53,522 bases of DNA from Bradyrhizobium campsiandrae (GCF_014529705.1 NZ_JAANIH010000060.1:1-53522); one strand, 5' to 3'; shown: positions 26,206 through 34,663, counted from the stretch's first letter. Notes: generated by a model not told the origin, from the sequence alone. Translations and numbers: made by a program.

Positions 26206-26445
26206 GCCACACCTATGCAGGGGAAAGCGTGGGCCTTCCAGATCTTTCGCGAGCTCGCTCGCTCCTGATGGCCCGCCGATGGCACCTGGGTAAGCCGCAG
26301 ATGCACATGGCAGGTGTTTCTTAACCGGCAGCTCTGTCGGGAAACTTAACCACGTCTTGGGCGAATGGTACTCGTCGGGCGGAGCGATAGGGTAGAACCT
26401 TCGAGCTGACGCCAGTTCAGCGACGTGTACCAGCGAGTAGTGTCG

Positions 26446-26805
26446 ATGAGAACGAAAGCATTTGTGCTGACCGCGGTCGCCTTGCTGGTCGCGCAGATCG
26501 CCGCAGAAGCAGAGGCCCGCGACAGCGCGCGAGCGTATCGCTGGCACGGTGCCCACAGGAATTGGCACCGGTTTGCGCAGATTGCACCTCCGGTCGTGAC
26601 CGTGGTCACACCCGACCTCGACGCGCCAGTCGCGCGCTACGTCTACAACCGTCTCGACGATGGATATGACTATCCGGTTGGCTACGGCGAATATGCCATC
26701 TATGGCAGATGGGCGTTCGATCGCTACGGTCGCCCCGACGTGGTTCGCTGTCGTCTCGTTTGGTTCGATGGTCCCCGGCTGCGCAGTCTGAACCGGTGCG
26801 AGTGA
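26446..26805 (+). CDS. Small secreted hypothetical protein
   Basis: 119 residues from the ATG at 26446. The signal peptide 'MRTKAFVLTAVALLVAQIAA' is followed by a mature domain rich in Tyr, Trp and Arg ('YRWHGAHRNWHRFAQ', 'DDGYDYPVGYGEYAIYGR') and two cysteines near the C-terminus. No family was recognised with certainty; short secreted proteins of this look are common in Bradyrhizobium. An upstream GTG at 26425 would add seven residues. Confidence 0.65.
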   Translation: MRTKAFVLTAVALLVAQIAAEAEARDSARAYRWHGAHRNWHRFAQIAPPVVTVVTPDLDAPVARYVYNRLDDGYDYPVGYGEYAIYGRWAFDRYGRPDVVRCRLVWFDGPRLRSLNRCE

Positions 26806-26933
26806 GGAGCGAGCGATGTTGCCGAGGGTTGGCCATCGTGGGCGCATGAGATTTGCGGGCAGCGCCTGAGAGCGATCGGAGTCGTCCCCGGACGTCACGT
26901 GTGAACGTGCATTCACGCCGCGCGAACGAGATC

Positions 26934-27110
26934 CTACTTGGAGTTCGTCCGCTTCGGCTTCTTCGATTCCGTCGCCGCTGAAATTTCCTTCTGGATGGCG
27001 TCACGGAGCGCGAGGACCTCGGCGTAACGCAGGCCCAGCGATTTATCGGACGCGTCCAGAGCAGTATCCGTCTTGGTGGTTATGCGCTGCAAAGTCGGCT
27101 TCTCCGGCAA
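26934..27110 (-). CDS. Small basic hypothetical protein (58 residues)
   Basis: Read directly from the minus strand: TTG at 27110, TAG at 26934. The product begins 'MPEKPTLQRITTKTDTALDA' (initiating codon read as Met), continues 'LGLRYAEVLALRDAIQKEIS' and ends in a Lys/Arg-rich tail 'ESKKPKRTNSK'. The frame has high GC at third positions and an amphipathic helix, unlike random sequence. No ATG or strong ribosome site is present, so start and status are uncertain. Function unknown. Confidence 0.45.
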   Translation of the reverse strand: MPEKPTLQRITTKTDTALDASDKSLGLRYAEVLALRDAIQKEISAATESKKPKRTNSK

Positions 27111-27394
27111 CTATTAGGTTAATTTCTGGCTTCGCCATGGATGCGGCGACTATATGAACGGCCCGATATCGAGACAAATGAACTCGGCAGTTAAGCTTGA
27201 CAACGATCGCAGGCCTAGCCTGAACAACCGTACCTGAAGGGAAGATTAACGAACGCCTTTCGTGCGGCCGAAGATCTTCGCGGCTCCGCTCACCCCGTAT
27301 TCAGACTGGCGCGAGGTTGCGGGTTCCATTAACTCCGTAGACACGGGCGGCATTGAGGATACCCCGAAATACAAAGGCATCGTTTGGGGGCATC

Positions 27395-27886
27395 ATGACC
27401 ATCGTCAGGACTACGTCCGTGAGGCCGTCGCGCATCGCAAAGCTCCGCAATCGCGATTGGCGTCGCAAGCAAGCTGGCTACACCTTGCTCGAACTCCTCG
27501 TCGTGATGGGCATTCTCGCAGCCTTGACCGCGATGGCGACGCCGCAAGTGATGGGATATTTCGGAAAAGCGAAAACGCAGTCCGCCCAGCTCCAGATCGA
27601 GAACATCAACACCGCGCTTGAAATGTACTATGTCGAGAACGGCTCCTATCCGAGCGCGAGCGCCGGGCTCAGGGCGCTCGTCGAGGCAACACCCGAGGCG
27701 CCGCGTTGGAACGGTCCTTACCTGAAGAATGCCAAGACTCTGCTCGATCCCTGGGGGCGGCCTTACCAGTATTCCGTGACGGATCAGGGCGAGTACAATG
27801 TCTACTCGCTCGGACCAAACGGGAAGGGAGCCAGGAAGCCGACCTCTGCAGCGAGCGCGAACCGTGCTTGGGCTGACAATGGGTAA
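27395..27886 (+). CDS. gspG: Type II secretion major pseudopilin GspG
   Basis: 163 residues from the ATG at 27395, preceded by TTGGGGG. A long basic leader of 28 residues ends at 'KQAGYTLLELLVVMGIL', with cleavage after Gly28 and Glu at +5. The mature part has the GspG features 'AQLQIENINTALEMYYVENG', 'YPSASAGLRALV', 'WNGPYL' and 'LLDPWGRPYQY', with a C-terminal calcium-loop-like 'YNVYSLGPNGK'. It builds the pseudopilus. It is separated from the other gsp genes by about 1.6 kb and has its own leader, allowing separate, probably stronger, expression. Confidence 0.93.
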   Translation: MTIVRTTSVRPSRIAKLRNRDWRRKQAGYTLLELLVVMGILAALTAMATPQVMGYFGKAKTQSAQLQIENINTALEMYYVENGSYPSASAGLRALVEATPEAPRWNGPYLKNAKTLLDPWGRPYQYSVTDQGEYNVYSLGPNGKGARKPTSAASANRAWADNG

Positions 27887-28355
27887 AACGATCGAGCTGT
27901 TCGCTCACTGAAGCCGGCGTTAGCGCGGTAACTGTTCCGCCCGACCGAATTGACGGCGGCGGCACAGCGGTTAAACTCGGCTTTTTTGATGAGATAACAC
28001 CCATGGCCCTTTTTCATTCGCGTGGTGTGCGCCTCAAGTCAAAGCTGACCCTGAGGTCTCTTTCCGAGCTTTCAAGTCTGCGACCGCCGGCAGATGACGA
28101 GAATGGCGCGGATGGGAACGCGGCCGACGGCGTGGTCCTGGCTCAGAGAGTTGTCTGTGCGATGCGCAGGGGCGAGGACGACCCGCGTGGGGGCAGGACC
28201 GAACCGGGCGTTGCTGATTAGCCTGATCAACTTGGCGGCGAGCTCTGTTCGGCAGAGAAAGATCGCATATAAATTCCGGTATGGCTCCGTCGCGGTCCCG
28301 ATGGTCGAGCGGCGCTTGCTCTCCGACGTCCTCCAATTCCTGCGGCTAAGCTCAG
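27887..28355. other. Intergenic stretch after gspG
   Basis: About 470 bases. A T6 run at about 27982 follows GC-rich sequence and could end gspG transcription. A 72-codon frame from the ATG at 28003 has no recognised domain and is only a weak candidate. Nothing else can be supported. Confidence 0.3.
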
Positions 28356-28661
28356 ATGGTATCTTGGGTTCTCGCGCTCGCAGCGCTCGCCTGCAATCCC
28401 GGAGATCGGTTGATCGATCTCAGCGGCAAGCTTCCGCGTGCCATCAAGACGATCGATCTGCTGATTTCCGTCGAGCCCTTCTACACCCGGCTCTACGTCT
28501 ACCAGCCGGGCTTTCCCGACAGCACCCAGAGCTGCTGTCATAGCCAGCCCAGCTCCGTTCTCAAGCTTCCCGTCATCGATGGACGATTCTGCATCAGGCA
28601 AAGCCAGCCCCAGATGAAATGGAAGTTGCAGATCATCGGACGGCCTGACGACGCGGTCTAA
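28356..28661 (+). CDS. Hypothetical protein (101 residues)
   Basis: Frame from an ATG at 28356 to a TAA that lies inside the adjacent palindromic repeat. Third codon positions are strongly G/C-biased through most of the frame, like true genes nearby. The short hydrophobic start 'MVSWVLALAALACN' could be a signal or lipobox-like sequence. The middle, 'TIDLLISVEPFYTRLYVYQP', gives no family. No clear ribosome site was seen. It may be a small protein or the remnant of a larger gene. Confidence 0.4.
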   Translation: MVSWVLALAALACNPGDRLIDLSGKLPRAIKTIDLLISVEPFYTRLYVYQPGFPDSTQSCCHSQPSSVLKLPVIDGRFCIRQSQPQMKWKLQIIGRPDDAV

Positions 28662-28758
28662 AGCGCGATGAGGTCAGGATGAATCGTCATCGCGCTTTAG
28701 GTTATTGTTTGAGCATGATCTTTCCGGAAAACCGCTTCGCACTTTTCCGGATCATGCT
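28658..28758. repeat. Interspersed palindromic repeat of Bradyrhizobium type
   Basis: Two adjacent inverted repeats. The first has perfect 14-bp arms (CTAAAGCGCGATGA at 28658-28671, TCATCGCGCTTTAG at 28687-28700). The second has arms at 28712-28731 and 28743-28758, pairing except for a 4-base bulge, around the core GCATGATC...TTTCCGG. This AGCATGATC/TTTTCCGGATCATGCT element recurs in many rhizobial and Rhodopseudomonas genomes. It lies between convergent genes, where it may also act as a transcription terminator or REP-like element. Confidence 0.8.
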
Positions 28759-28775
28759 TTAGCGACCCGTCCGGA

Positions 28776-31700
28776 TCATTCCGCCGCCGCAACGCTCGGC
28801 GCTGGGGCTCGCGACCGCCGCAGGCGGTCGATCAACAGGTAGATCACGGGCGTGGTGTAGAGCGTCAGGACCTGCGAGACGAACAGACCGCCGATGATGG
28901 TGATGCCGAGCGGGCGCCGCAGCTCCGTGCCGGGACCGGTCGCGACGACGAGCGGAATGCCTGCGAACAGCGCCGCCATGGTCGTCATCAGGATCGGGCG
29001 GAAGCGGGCCTGGCAGGCCTCGAAGATCGCCTCCGCCGACGACAGGCCGCGCTGGCGCTCGGCATCGAGCGCAAAGTCGACCATCATGATGCCGTTCTTC
29101 TTGACGATGCCGATCAGGAGGATGATGCCGACAAAGGCGATCACCGTCAGCGGGGTGTTGGTGATCTGCAGCGCGAGCAGCGCGCCGAGTCCTGCCGACG
29201 GCAGTGTCGAGATGATCGTCAATGGATGGGCGAGGCTCTCGTAGAGCACCCCCAGCACGATATACATCGCCACCAGCGCGCCGAGGATCAGAAGCGGCTG
29301 TCGTCCGCTGGTCCTGGCGAAATCGCCGGCATTGCCGTCAAAACTGCCGCGGATGCCCTCGGGCATGTGCAGTTCGTCGACCGCGCGCTGGATGTTTTGC
29401 GTCGCCGTCTGGAGCTGCACGTCGGGCAAGGTGTTGAACGACACCGTGGTCGAGGGAAACGATTGCGAATGATAGACCGCAAGGGCTGCCAGCCCGCGCT
29501 GGACGCGCACCACGGCCGACAACGGCACCTGCACGTCACCCGCGCCGGCGACATAGATGCGATCGAGGTTGGAGGGATCGACCTGGAATTTGGGGTCGAT
29601 CTCCAGCACGATCATGTACTGGTTGCGCTGGGTGTAGATCGTCGAGATCTGCCGCTGCGAGAACGCGTTGTTCAATGCGTTGTCGATGTCCTGGACGCGG
29701 ACGCCGAGCCGGGAGGCCGCCTGGCGATCGATCACGAGATTGAGCTGCAAGCCGTTCGGATCGCGATCGCTCGAAATGTCGGTGATGCCTTCGACCGTTT
29801 CCATGCGCTTGGCGACCACAGGTGCCCATTGCTGCAGCAGGTCGAGATCGGCGCTGGAGAGCGTGTATTGATAATTGGAGTCGCTCTGCCGTCCGCCCGC
29901 GCGCACGTCCTGGGCCGCGAACATGAAAAGGCGGATGCCCGCAACGCGGTAGAGCGCTTTCCGCAGCCGATCGATCACGACTTCGGTCGAAACGTGGTCG
30001 CGTTCTTCCGGCGGCTTCAGGTTGATGTACATGGTGCCGCGATTGGCGCCCTGGCCGCCCGGACCTCCGCCGCTTCCGACAACGGAGCCGAGGCCGGCCA
30101 CCGCCGGATCTTCGAGAACGATGTCGGCGAGCTGCTGCTGCAGCCCCAGCATCGACTGAAATGACGTATCGGCGGATGCGCGCGTTGCGCCGATGATGAA
30201 GCCGGAATCGTCCGTGGGGAAATAGCCCTTGGGCACCTTGACGTAGAGCAGCACCGTGAGGCCGATGGTGGCGAAGAACACCAGCAGCGTCATGAGCGGG
30301 AAGTCCAGAGCCGCACGCAGGGTTCGGGCGTAGAACGCCACGATGCGCGACAACGATCCCTCGATCATGCGATCGAACAGGGTCGCGCTGCCCGAGGGTG
30401 TCCGCCTGATGTAGTGAGCACAGATCATCGGCGTGACCGTCAATGACACCAGGGTCGAGACCAGAATCGCGAAGGTCAACGTCAGCGAGAACTCGCGCAG
30501 CAGGCGGCCGACGATGCCGTCCATGAAGATCAGCGGCGTGAAGGCCGCAATCAGCGACAGGCTGATCGACACCACGGTGAAGCCGATCTGTCTGGCGCCC
30601 TCCAGCGCCGCCTGCATCGGCCGCATGCCGTGCTCGAGATTGCGGTACATGTTCTCGATCATGACGATGGCGTCGTCGACCACGAAGCCGACGGAGATCG
30701 CCAGCGCCATCAGCGACAGATTGTCGATCGAGAAGCCTGCGAGCCACATCCCGGCGCAGGTGCCGGCCAGCGCCAGCGGCACGGAAATGCCCGCGGCAAT
30801 CGTCGGCGTCAGCCGCCGCAGGAACACGAACACCACGACCATGACGAGGACGGCTGTTGCCAGCAGTGTCCACTGCATGTCCGTCACGCTGGCGCGGATC
30901 GTGCCGGTGCGGTCGACCAGCGTCGATATCTCGACGCCGGCCGGGATCCATTGCTTCAACTCGGGGATCAGCGCCTTGATCTTGTCGACGGTCTCGATGA
31001 CGTTGGCGTCGCCCTGCTTCCTGATCTCGATCAGCACGGCGGGTTGCTTGTTGAACCAGGCAACCGAGCGCACATTCTTGACGGAGTCCTCGATCTCGGC
31101 GACGTCGGCAAGGCGCACGAAGCTTCCATTCGCCTTCTTGATGACGATGTCGCGGAATTCCTGGGCCGTGCGCATCTGCCTGTTGAGCGCGAGCGTCTCG
31201 CTCTGGCGTTCGCCGTTGAAGATGCCGATCGGGCCGAGCGGGTTGGCATTGATGATCGCCGTCCGCACGTCGTCGGTGGCGATGCCCGCATTCGAAAGCG
31301 CCACCGGGTTGAGCTGGATCCGTACCGCCGGCTGGTCGGCGCCGCTGACCGTCACGTTGCCGACGCCCGGCACCTGGGCGATGCGCTGGAGCAAGACAGT
31401 GTCGGCAACGTCGTAGAGGGCGGCGGTTGACCGGGTCCCGGACGTCAGGGCCAGGACGTAGACCGGCGCGCCGGAGGTGTTTGCCTTGCCGAAGCGGGGC
31501 AGCGAGGGCAGGTCGCCCGGCAGATCGGGCAGCGACGCGTTGATCGCGGCCTGAACGTCACGCGCGGCGCGATCAAGGCTCCGGCCGATGTCGAACTGCA
31601 GCAGGACGCTGCTGAGGCCGAGCGTGCTGGTCGAGGTGATCTGATTGACCCCGGCGATCTCGCCGAGCCGTCGCTCCAGCGGCGCGGCCACGGTCGCAGC

Positions 31701-31880
31701 CATGATCGAGGGGTCCGCGCCCGGGCGAAACGCGTACACGAAGATGACGGGGAAATCGACGTTCGGGACGGAGGCAACCGGCAGGAAGCGGTAAGCCACG
31801 ATGCCAAGCAGAAACAGCCCGATCGAGAGCAGCGTCGTGCCGACCGGCCTGCGGATGAAGGGCTGGGAGATCGAGAACAT
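28776..31880 (-). CDS. RND-family multidrug efflux permease
   Basis: 1034-residue inner-membrane proton-driven pump of the HAE1/MdtB-MdtC-like class. It begins 'FIRRPVGTTLLSIGLFLLG' and has the usual duplicated architecture: one span, a large periplasmic porter loop, six spans, then repeated. The proton-relay aspartates are in 'VGFVVDDAIVMIENMYRN' near residue 400. The second half carries 'VGIILLIGIVKKNGIMMVDFA'. No membrane-fusion adaptor or outer-membrane factor gene lies next to it, which is unusual because these genes normally travel together. The start near the MFSISQPF motif is well supported by homologue N-termini. Confidence 0.92.
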   Translation of the reverse strand: MFSISQPFIRRPVGTTLLSIGLFLLGIVAYRFLPVASVPNVDFPVIFVYAFRPGADPSIMAATVAAPLERRLGEIAGVNQITSTSTLGLSSVLLQFDIGRSLDRAARDVQAAINASLPDLPGDLPSLPRFGKANTSGAPVYVLALTSGTRSTAALYDVADTVLLQRIAQVPGVGNVTVSGADQPAVRIQLNPVALSNAGIATDDVRTAIINANPLGPIGIFNGERQSETLALNRQMRTAQEFRDIVIKKANGSFVRLADVAEIEDSVKNVRSVAWFNKQPAVLIEIRKQGDANVIETVDKIKALIPELKQWIPAGVEISTLVDRTGTIRASVTDMQWTLLATAVLVMVVVFVFLRRLTPTIAAGISVPLALAGTCAGMWLAGFSIDNLSLMALAISVGFVVDDAIVMIENMYRNLEHGMRPMQAALEGARQIGFTVVSISLSLIAAFTPLIFMDGIVGRLLREFSLTLTFAILVSTLVSLTVTPMICAHYIRRTPSGSATLFDRMIEGSLSRIVAFYARTLRAALDFPLMTLLVFFATIGLTVLLYVKVPKGYFPTDDSGFIIGATRASADTSFQSMLGLQQQLADIVLEDPAVAGLGSVVGSGGGPGGQGANRGTMYINLKPPEERDHVSTEVVIDRLRKALYRVAGIRLFMFAAQDVRAGGRQSDSNYQYTLSSADLDLLQQWAPVVAKRMETVEGITDISSDRDPNGLQLNLVIDRQAASRLGVRVQDIDNALNNAFSQRQISTIYTQRNQYMIVLEIDPKFQVDPSNLDRIYVAGAGDVQVPLSAVVRVQRGLAALAVYHSQSFPSTTVSFNTLPDVQLQTATQNIQRAVDELHMPEGIRGSFDGNAGDFARTSGRQPLLILGALVAMYIVLGVLYESLAHPLTIISTLPSAGLGALLALQITNTPLTVIAFVGIILLIGIVKKNGIMMVDFALDAERQRGLSSAEAIFEACQARFRPILMTTMAALFAGIPLVVATGPGTELRRPLGITIIGGLFVSQVLTLYTTPVIYLLIDRLRRSRAPAPSVAAAE

Positions 31881-32202
31881 GGCCCGCCAGCTTGTTGGGT
31901 CGGGGCCGGAAAATCAACCGGGCGAGGGCAAGACGGTGGACGTGATGCAAAACGATGAATAGCGCGCTCCGGGCCTCCGACGGTTAAGGCAGCGTGCCGG
32001 CGGAGAGGCGAAGGATGGGCCAGTGCTGATCGCCGGCATCTGATGCGGCGCCGAGACCTGTGCTCCAAGCCTCCGGCAAAGATGAAGACATTCCCACACC
32101 AAAGGACGCGGCAGGTTGCTCGCGCCCGTCAAATCTTCCGCCGAGGCATTGTCGTTGCCGAGGTGGTCCAGGCTTTGCGGCCTGTAACAGCCTGCGCCGG
32201 AA
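31881..32202. other. Intergenic stretch upstream of the efflux gene
   Basis: About 320 bases between the efflux permease start and the end of a PEP-CTERM gene. Frames on both strands have implausible composition. GCCGG-N7-CCGGC at about 32201-32217 is a weak hairpin just at the end of the PEP-CTERM gene. No adaptor gene or fragment was found. Confidence 0.3.
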
Positions 32203-32811
32203 TCAAGCCGGCAGGGAGAACTGCCGATTCCTGCGCCGGATCATGTAGCCGACACCGAGGAATCCAAGGATCATCATGGCCCAGGTCGATGGTTCGGGAA
32301 TGGACGCCGTCAGTTGAACGATGCCTGCGCCGTTGCCGCCATCGGGCGCGGCTGGCGAAGCGATCCCGAAATAGTACTCGATATACCGGGCGTCGACGAA
32401 GCCGTTGACGGTGGCCGTGAACAGGTGGGGCGATCCATCAAAGAAGGGAATCGTCGATCCGAGGGCCGTGAAATGCGTGCCGTCGTTCGACGTCAAGATC
32501 TCAAAGAAAGCGGGAGCCCGGTCTGCACCATACAGGATCGAGAACGAATTCAGAGCCGTGGGGGTGTGGAGGTCGACGACAAGAGCCTGACTGATGTCGC
32601 CATTGGCAAAAACCCACCGCGTGTCGGTGTTGAAGTAGGCCTGCTGGTATGGCGGCCCTTCGATCAGATTGTGGGCAGCCGCCGTCGAGTCGAAGCCCGG
32701 ATACAGCGAGGTCCCTGTTACTGTCGCGCCGGATCCCGGAAGAACATTCGACGCCTGTGCAGCGGAGGCAATGAATGCGAAGCCAAGCGCAACGATAAAC
32801 CTATTCATCAT
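32203..32811 (-). CDS. PEP-CTERM (PEPxxWA) secreted protein
   Basis: 202 residues. A cleavable signal of about 20 residues ('ALGFAFIASAAQA') is followed by a beta-rich domain resembling discoidin/F5-8C-like folds ('TALNSFSILYGADRAPAFFEI', split about residues 84-104). The C-terminus is the sorting tag: 'IPEPSTWAMMILGFLGVG', a membrane span, then 'RRRNR'. PEP-CTERM proteins are cleaved and released or anchored by an exosortase and commonly occur with exopolysaccharide genes. Two ATG codons are in tandem; a GAGGAAAC ribosome site precedes them. Two AT-rich repeats lie upstream. Confidence 0.85.
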   Translation of the reverse strand: MMNRFIVALGFAFIASAAQASNVLPGSGATVTGTSLYPGFDSTAAAHNLIEGPPYQQAYFNTDTRWVFANGDISQALVVDLHTPTALNSFSILYGADRAPAFFEILTSNDGTHFTALGSTIPFFDGSPHLFTATVNGFVDARYIEYYFGIASPAAPDGGNGAGIVQLTASIPEPSTWAMMILGFLGVGYMIRRRNRQFSLPA

Positions 32812-32822
32812 ATTGCGTTTCC

Positions 32823-32860
32823 TCTTAAATTAAATCGTCCCTTTTTCTTCTTAATTAAAT
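32823..32860. promoter_or_regulatory. Paired AT-rich repeats upstream of the first PEP-CTERM gene
   Basis: TCTTAAATTAAAT at 32823-32835 and TCTTAATTAAAT at 32849-32860 are near-identical direct repeats, 26 bases apart start to start, in the leader of the gene ending at 32203. The leader of the second PEP-CTERM gene has a related TTTAAATTTTATTTAA stretch at about 33803-33820. Shared control is possible. The remaining roughly 260 bases up to 33119 show no gene. Confidence 0.35.
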
Positions 32861-33119
32861 GGACGCTAATCCTTTCAAGCCGCCTTGTCAAAGGCATGAA
32901 GACCGCACTTTGGAAGGTTCGAGCGCCCCGGGGGAGGCGCTGTGCCTGGAATCATCGCCGAGCGCGCCGAGAATGGGAGGACTGCGGTGCGCCGGCAAGG
33001 TTGCAGACGCCGACGAAAGCTAGCTGGGCGAGCGGTGTGGCGCGCCGTCCGGCTCCTCCAGGTGACCGGCTGCGGTTCGAACACGACCCGTCACGGGACG
33101 ATGATCGAACTCGTCCGCG

Positions 33120-33773
33120 TTAGCTTCTGACCAATGCAGCTCGAGCGATCGCCGTTGTCCGCTTGCGGCGATAGGTCATGAAGCCCAGTCCGCCAAAACC
33201 CAGCAGCATCATGGCCCAGGTGGAGGGTTCGGGCACCGCGCCGGCAATCGGAGGCGGGTCCGACCTCACGTCGGAGATGTGTCCGATGATAGGATCCTTG
33301 GCGTCGAGCGAGAACAGGTAGACGTCCTTCACCGCCAATTTGAATGAGCCGCCGTCATAGCTAAAGGTCCGGGGGCCGCCAAAATCGATCTCCACGAAGC
33401 CGAGACCGAAAACGATCAAGCCCAGGAGATCCGCGGAAAATATATGCGAGCCTGCCTGAGGAGTCGTGAAAGTCACCTGCAGGTCGAATTTCGTCGCGGA
33501 CGGATCGTCGAACAGGAAATTCTGGAGTGACATAGTCCCGAGATTCAAGTTCGGTCCCGAACTGCTGATTTCCGATTTCGGTGTGCCCGCGCCTTTGAAT
33601 GTCAGGCCGCCCTCACCGTGGAGCGCGCCGCCCGTCGATGCCGTCTGCGATGAAGGCGAGCAGCTGGTGTCTGTGAAACATCCGGTCGAATAATAGGTGT
33701 AGGTCGCAGCCTGGCTCGATGCGCTCCAAAGGAGGCCGGTAGCAACAAAGCCAGCCAAGATCGTGTTCTTCAT
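33120..33773 (-). CDS. PEP-CTERM (PEPxxWA) secreted protein
   Basis: 217 residues. The signal peptide ends near residue 22 ('LLWSASSQA'). The mature domain is beta-rich with a Cys pair 'CFTDTSC' near the start. The C-terminus is 'VPEPSTWAMMLLGFGGLGF', then the basic stop-transfer 'YRRKR' and an unusually long 13-residue tail. The tag is nearly identical to that of the neighbouring PEP-CTERM protein, whose gene lies 300 bases downstream on the same strand, although the mature domains are unrelated. No exosortase gene is in the window. Confidence 0.85.
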   Translation of the reverse strand: MKNTILAGFVATGLLWSASSQAATYTYYSTGCFTDTSCSPSSQTASTGGALHGEGGLTFKGAGTPKSEISSSGPNLNLGTMSLQNFLFDDPSATKFDLQVTFTTPQAGSHIFSADLLGLIVFGLGFVEIDFGGPRTFSYDGGSFKLAVKDVYLFSLDAKDPIIGHISDVRSDPPPIAGAVPEPSTWAMMLLGFGGLGFMTYRRKRTTAIARAALVRS

Positions 33774-34044
33774 TTTGTTTTCTGCCTGCTCGAATTTTCT
33801 GGTTTAAATTTTATTTAAGCTGCGATTTTTCGCTTAGGCCAATTCCATAGTCCGGTCAACGCATAAGGGTAAAATAGGATTAAAATTGGCGTCTCGATAA
33901 CATTTATATGCACGCATATGCACGGCGTGTGAACCGCCGGTCACAAAGCTATGGAGGTTGCGGTTTCTGAGGGCTCGGCGGTCGATTGGGGGGCCCGAGT
34001 GGGGAGCCTCAATGGTCTCGAGAGCTCTGCCCGAAGAGGGTCGC

Positions 34045-34644
34045 TTAGTGCCGCTCGTCCAGCTTGTCGTATAGAACAGAGCTGACGCGAATGAGAAATG
34101 CCGATGACGCCGATGCCAAGCCGAGAAAAATGAAAAGCAGAAGATGGAGGTAGTCGCGCAGGCTCTCGAGCTTGAATGAGTATTCGGGAGGCAGCTCAAA
34201 AAAATACACAGCCGCTGATGCGATGGGCCACACGATCAGGGAGGTTCGTAGTCCGAAACAGAGCGAATGAATGAAGATGGCGCAGAGATAGAGGTTGAAG
34301 GTTCTTCCGAGGAGGAGGCCGCCGACTCGATAGTCCAGCAGTTCAATCAGGATAAACGCACCGAGCGCCAGTCCGATTTGCACCAAGGTTGAAACGGCGT
34401 AGAGGCGGGAAATGTAACCGGCGAGAACGAGCCGGAGGCGAGGAGCGTTGCTCGATGTTGGCAGAACGAAAAATGCAGCGCTTGACAAGAACATCGAAAT
34501 AAAGACCGCGACCCAGGTCCCGCCGAGTAGTTTATCGGAACCGACGCAGGTCAAAACGAGCACCAATGCGAGAGCACGCAAGACTCCTGGATTTGGCTGC
34601 TCGTCGAGCGTCTTCAAGAGGATGTCATGAGACGGCGATTGCAT
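34045..34644 (-). CDS. Membrane protein with DUF4118-like spans
   Basis: 199 residues from the ATG at 34644. It is almost entirely hydrophobic, with about six spans. The C-terminal part 'ASAAVYFFELPPEYSFKL' and 'LRDYLHLLLFIFLGLASASSA' resembles the DUF4118 four-helix sensor region of KdpD-type histidine kinases (FF..PP..F). No kinase domain follows; the protein stops after the last helix with 'YDKLDERH'. The gene starts 19 bases after the GT2 stop, so it is probably the third gene of the deacetylase-GT2 operon. Function unknown. Confidence 0.6.
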   Translation of the reverse strand: MQSPSHDILLKTLDEQPNPGVLRALALVLVLTCVGSDKLLGGTWVAVFISMFLSSAAFFVLPTSSNAPRLRLVLAGYISRLYAVSTLVQIGLALGAFILIELLDYRVGGLLLGRTFNLYLCAIFIHSLCFGLRTSLIVWPIASAAVYFFELPPEYSFKLESLRDYLHLLLFIFLGLASASSAFLIRVSSVLYDKLDERH

Positions 34645-34663
34645 GGTTCGGGCTACTGTTATC

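Noticed and set aside
26206..26916. Extension of the VanZ-like gene to 370 residues
   Set aside because: The extension crosses the opposite small secreted protein gene and has no membrane-protein character; the ATG at 26205 fits the family.
29226..30164. 312-codon frame opposite the RND permease
   Set aside because: Antisense shadow of a conserved gene, unusual His/Arg composition and no domain.
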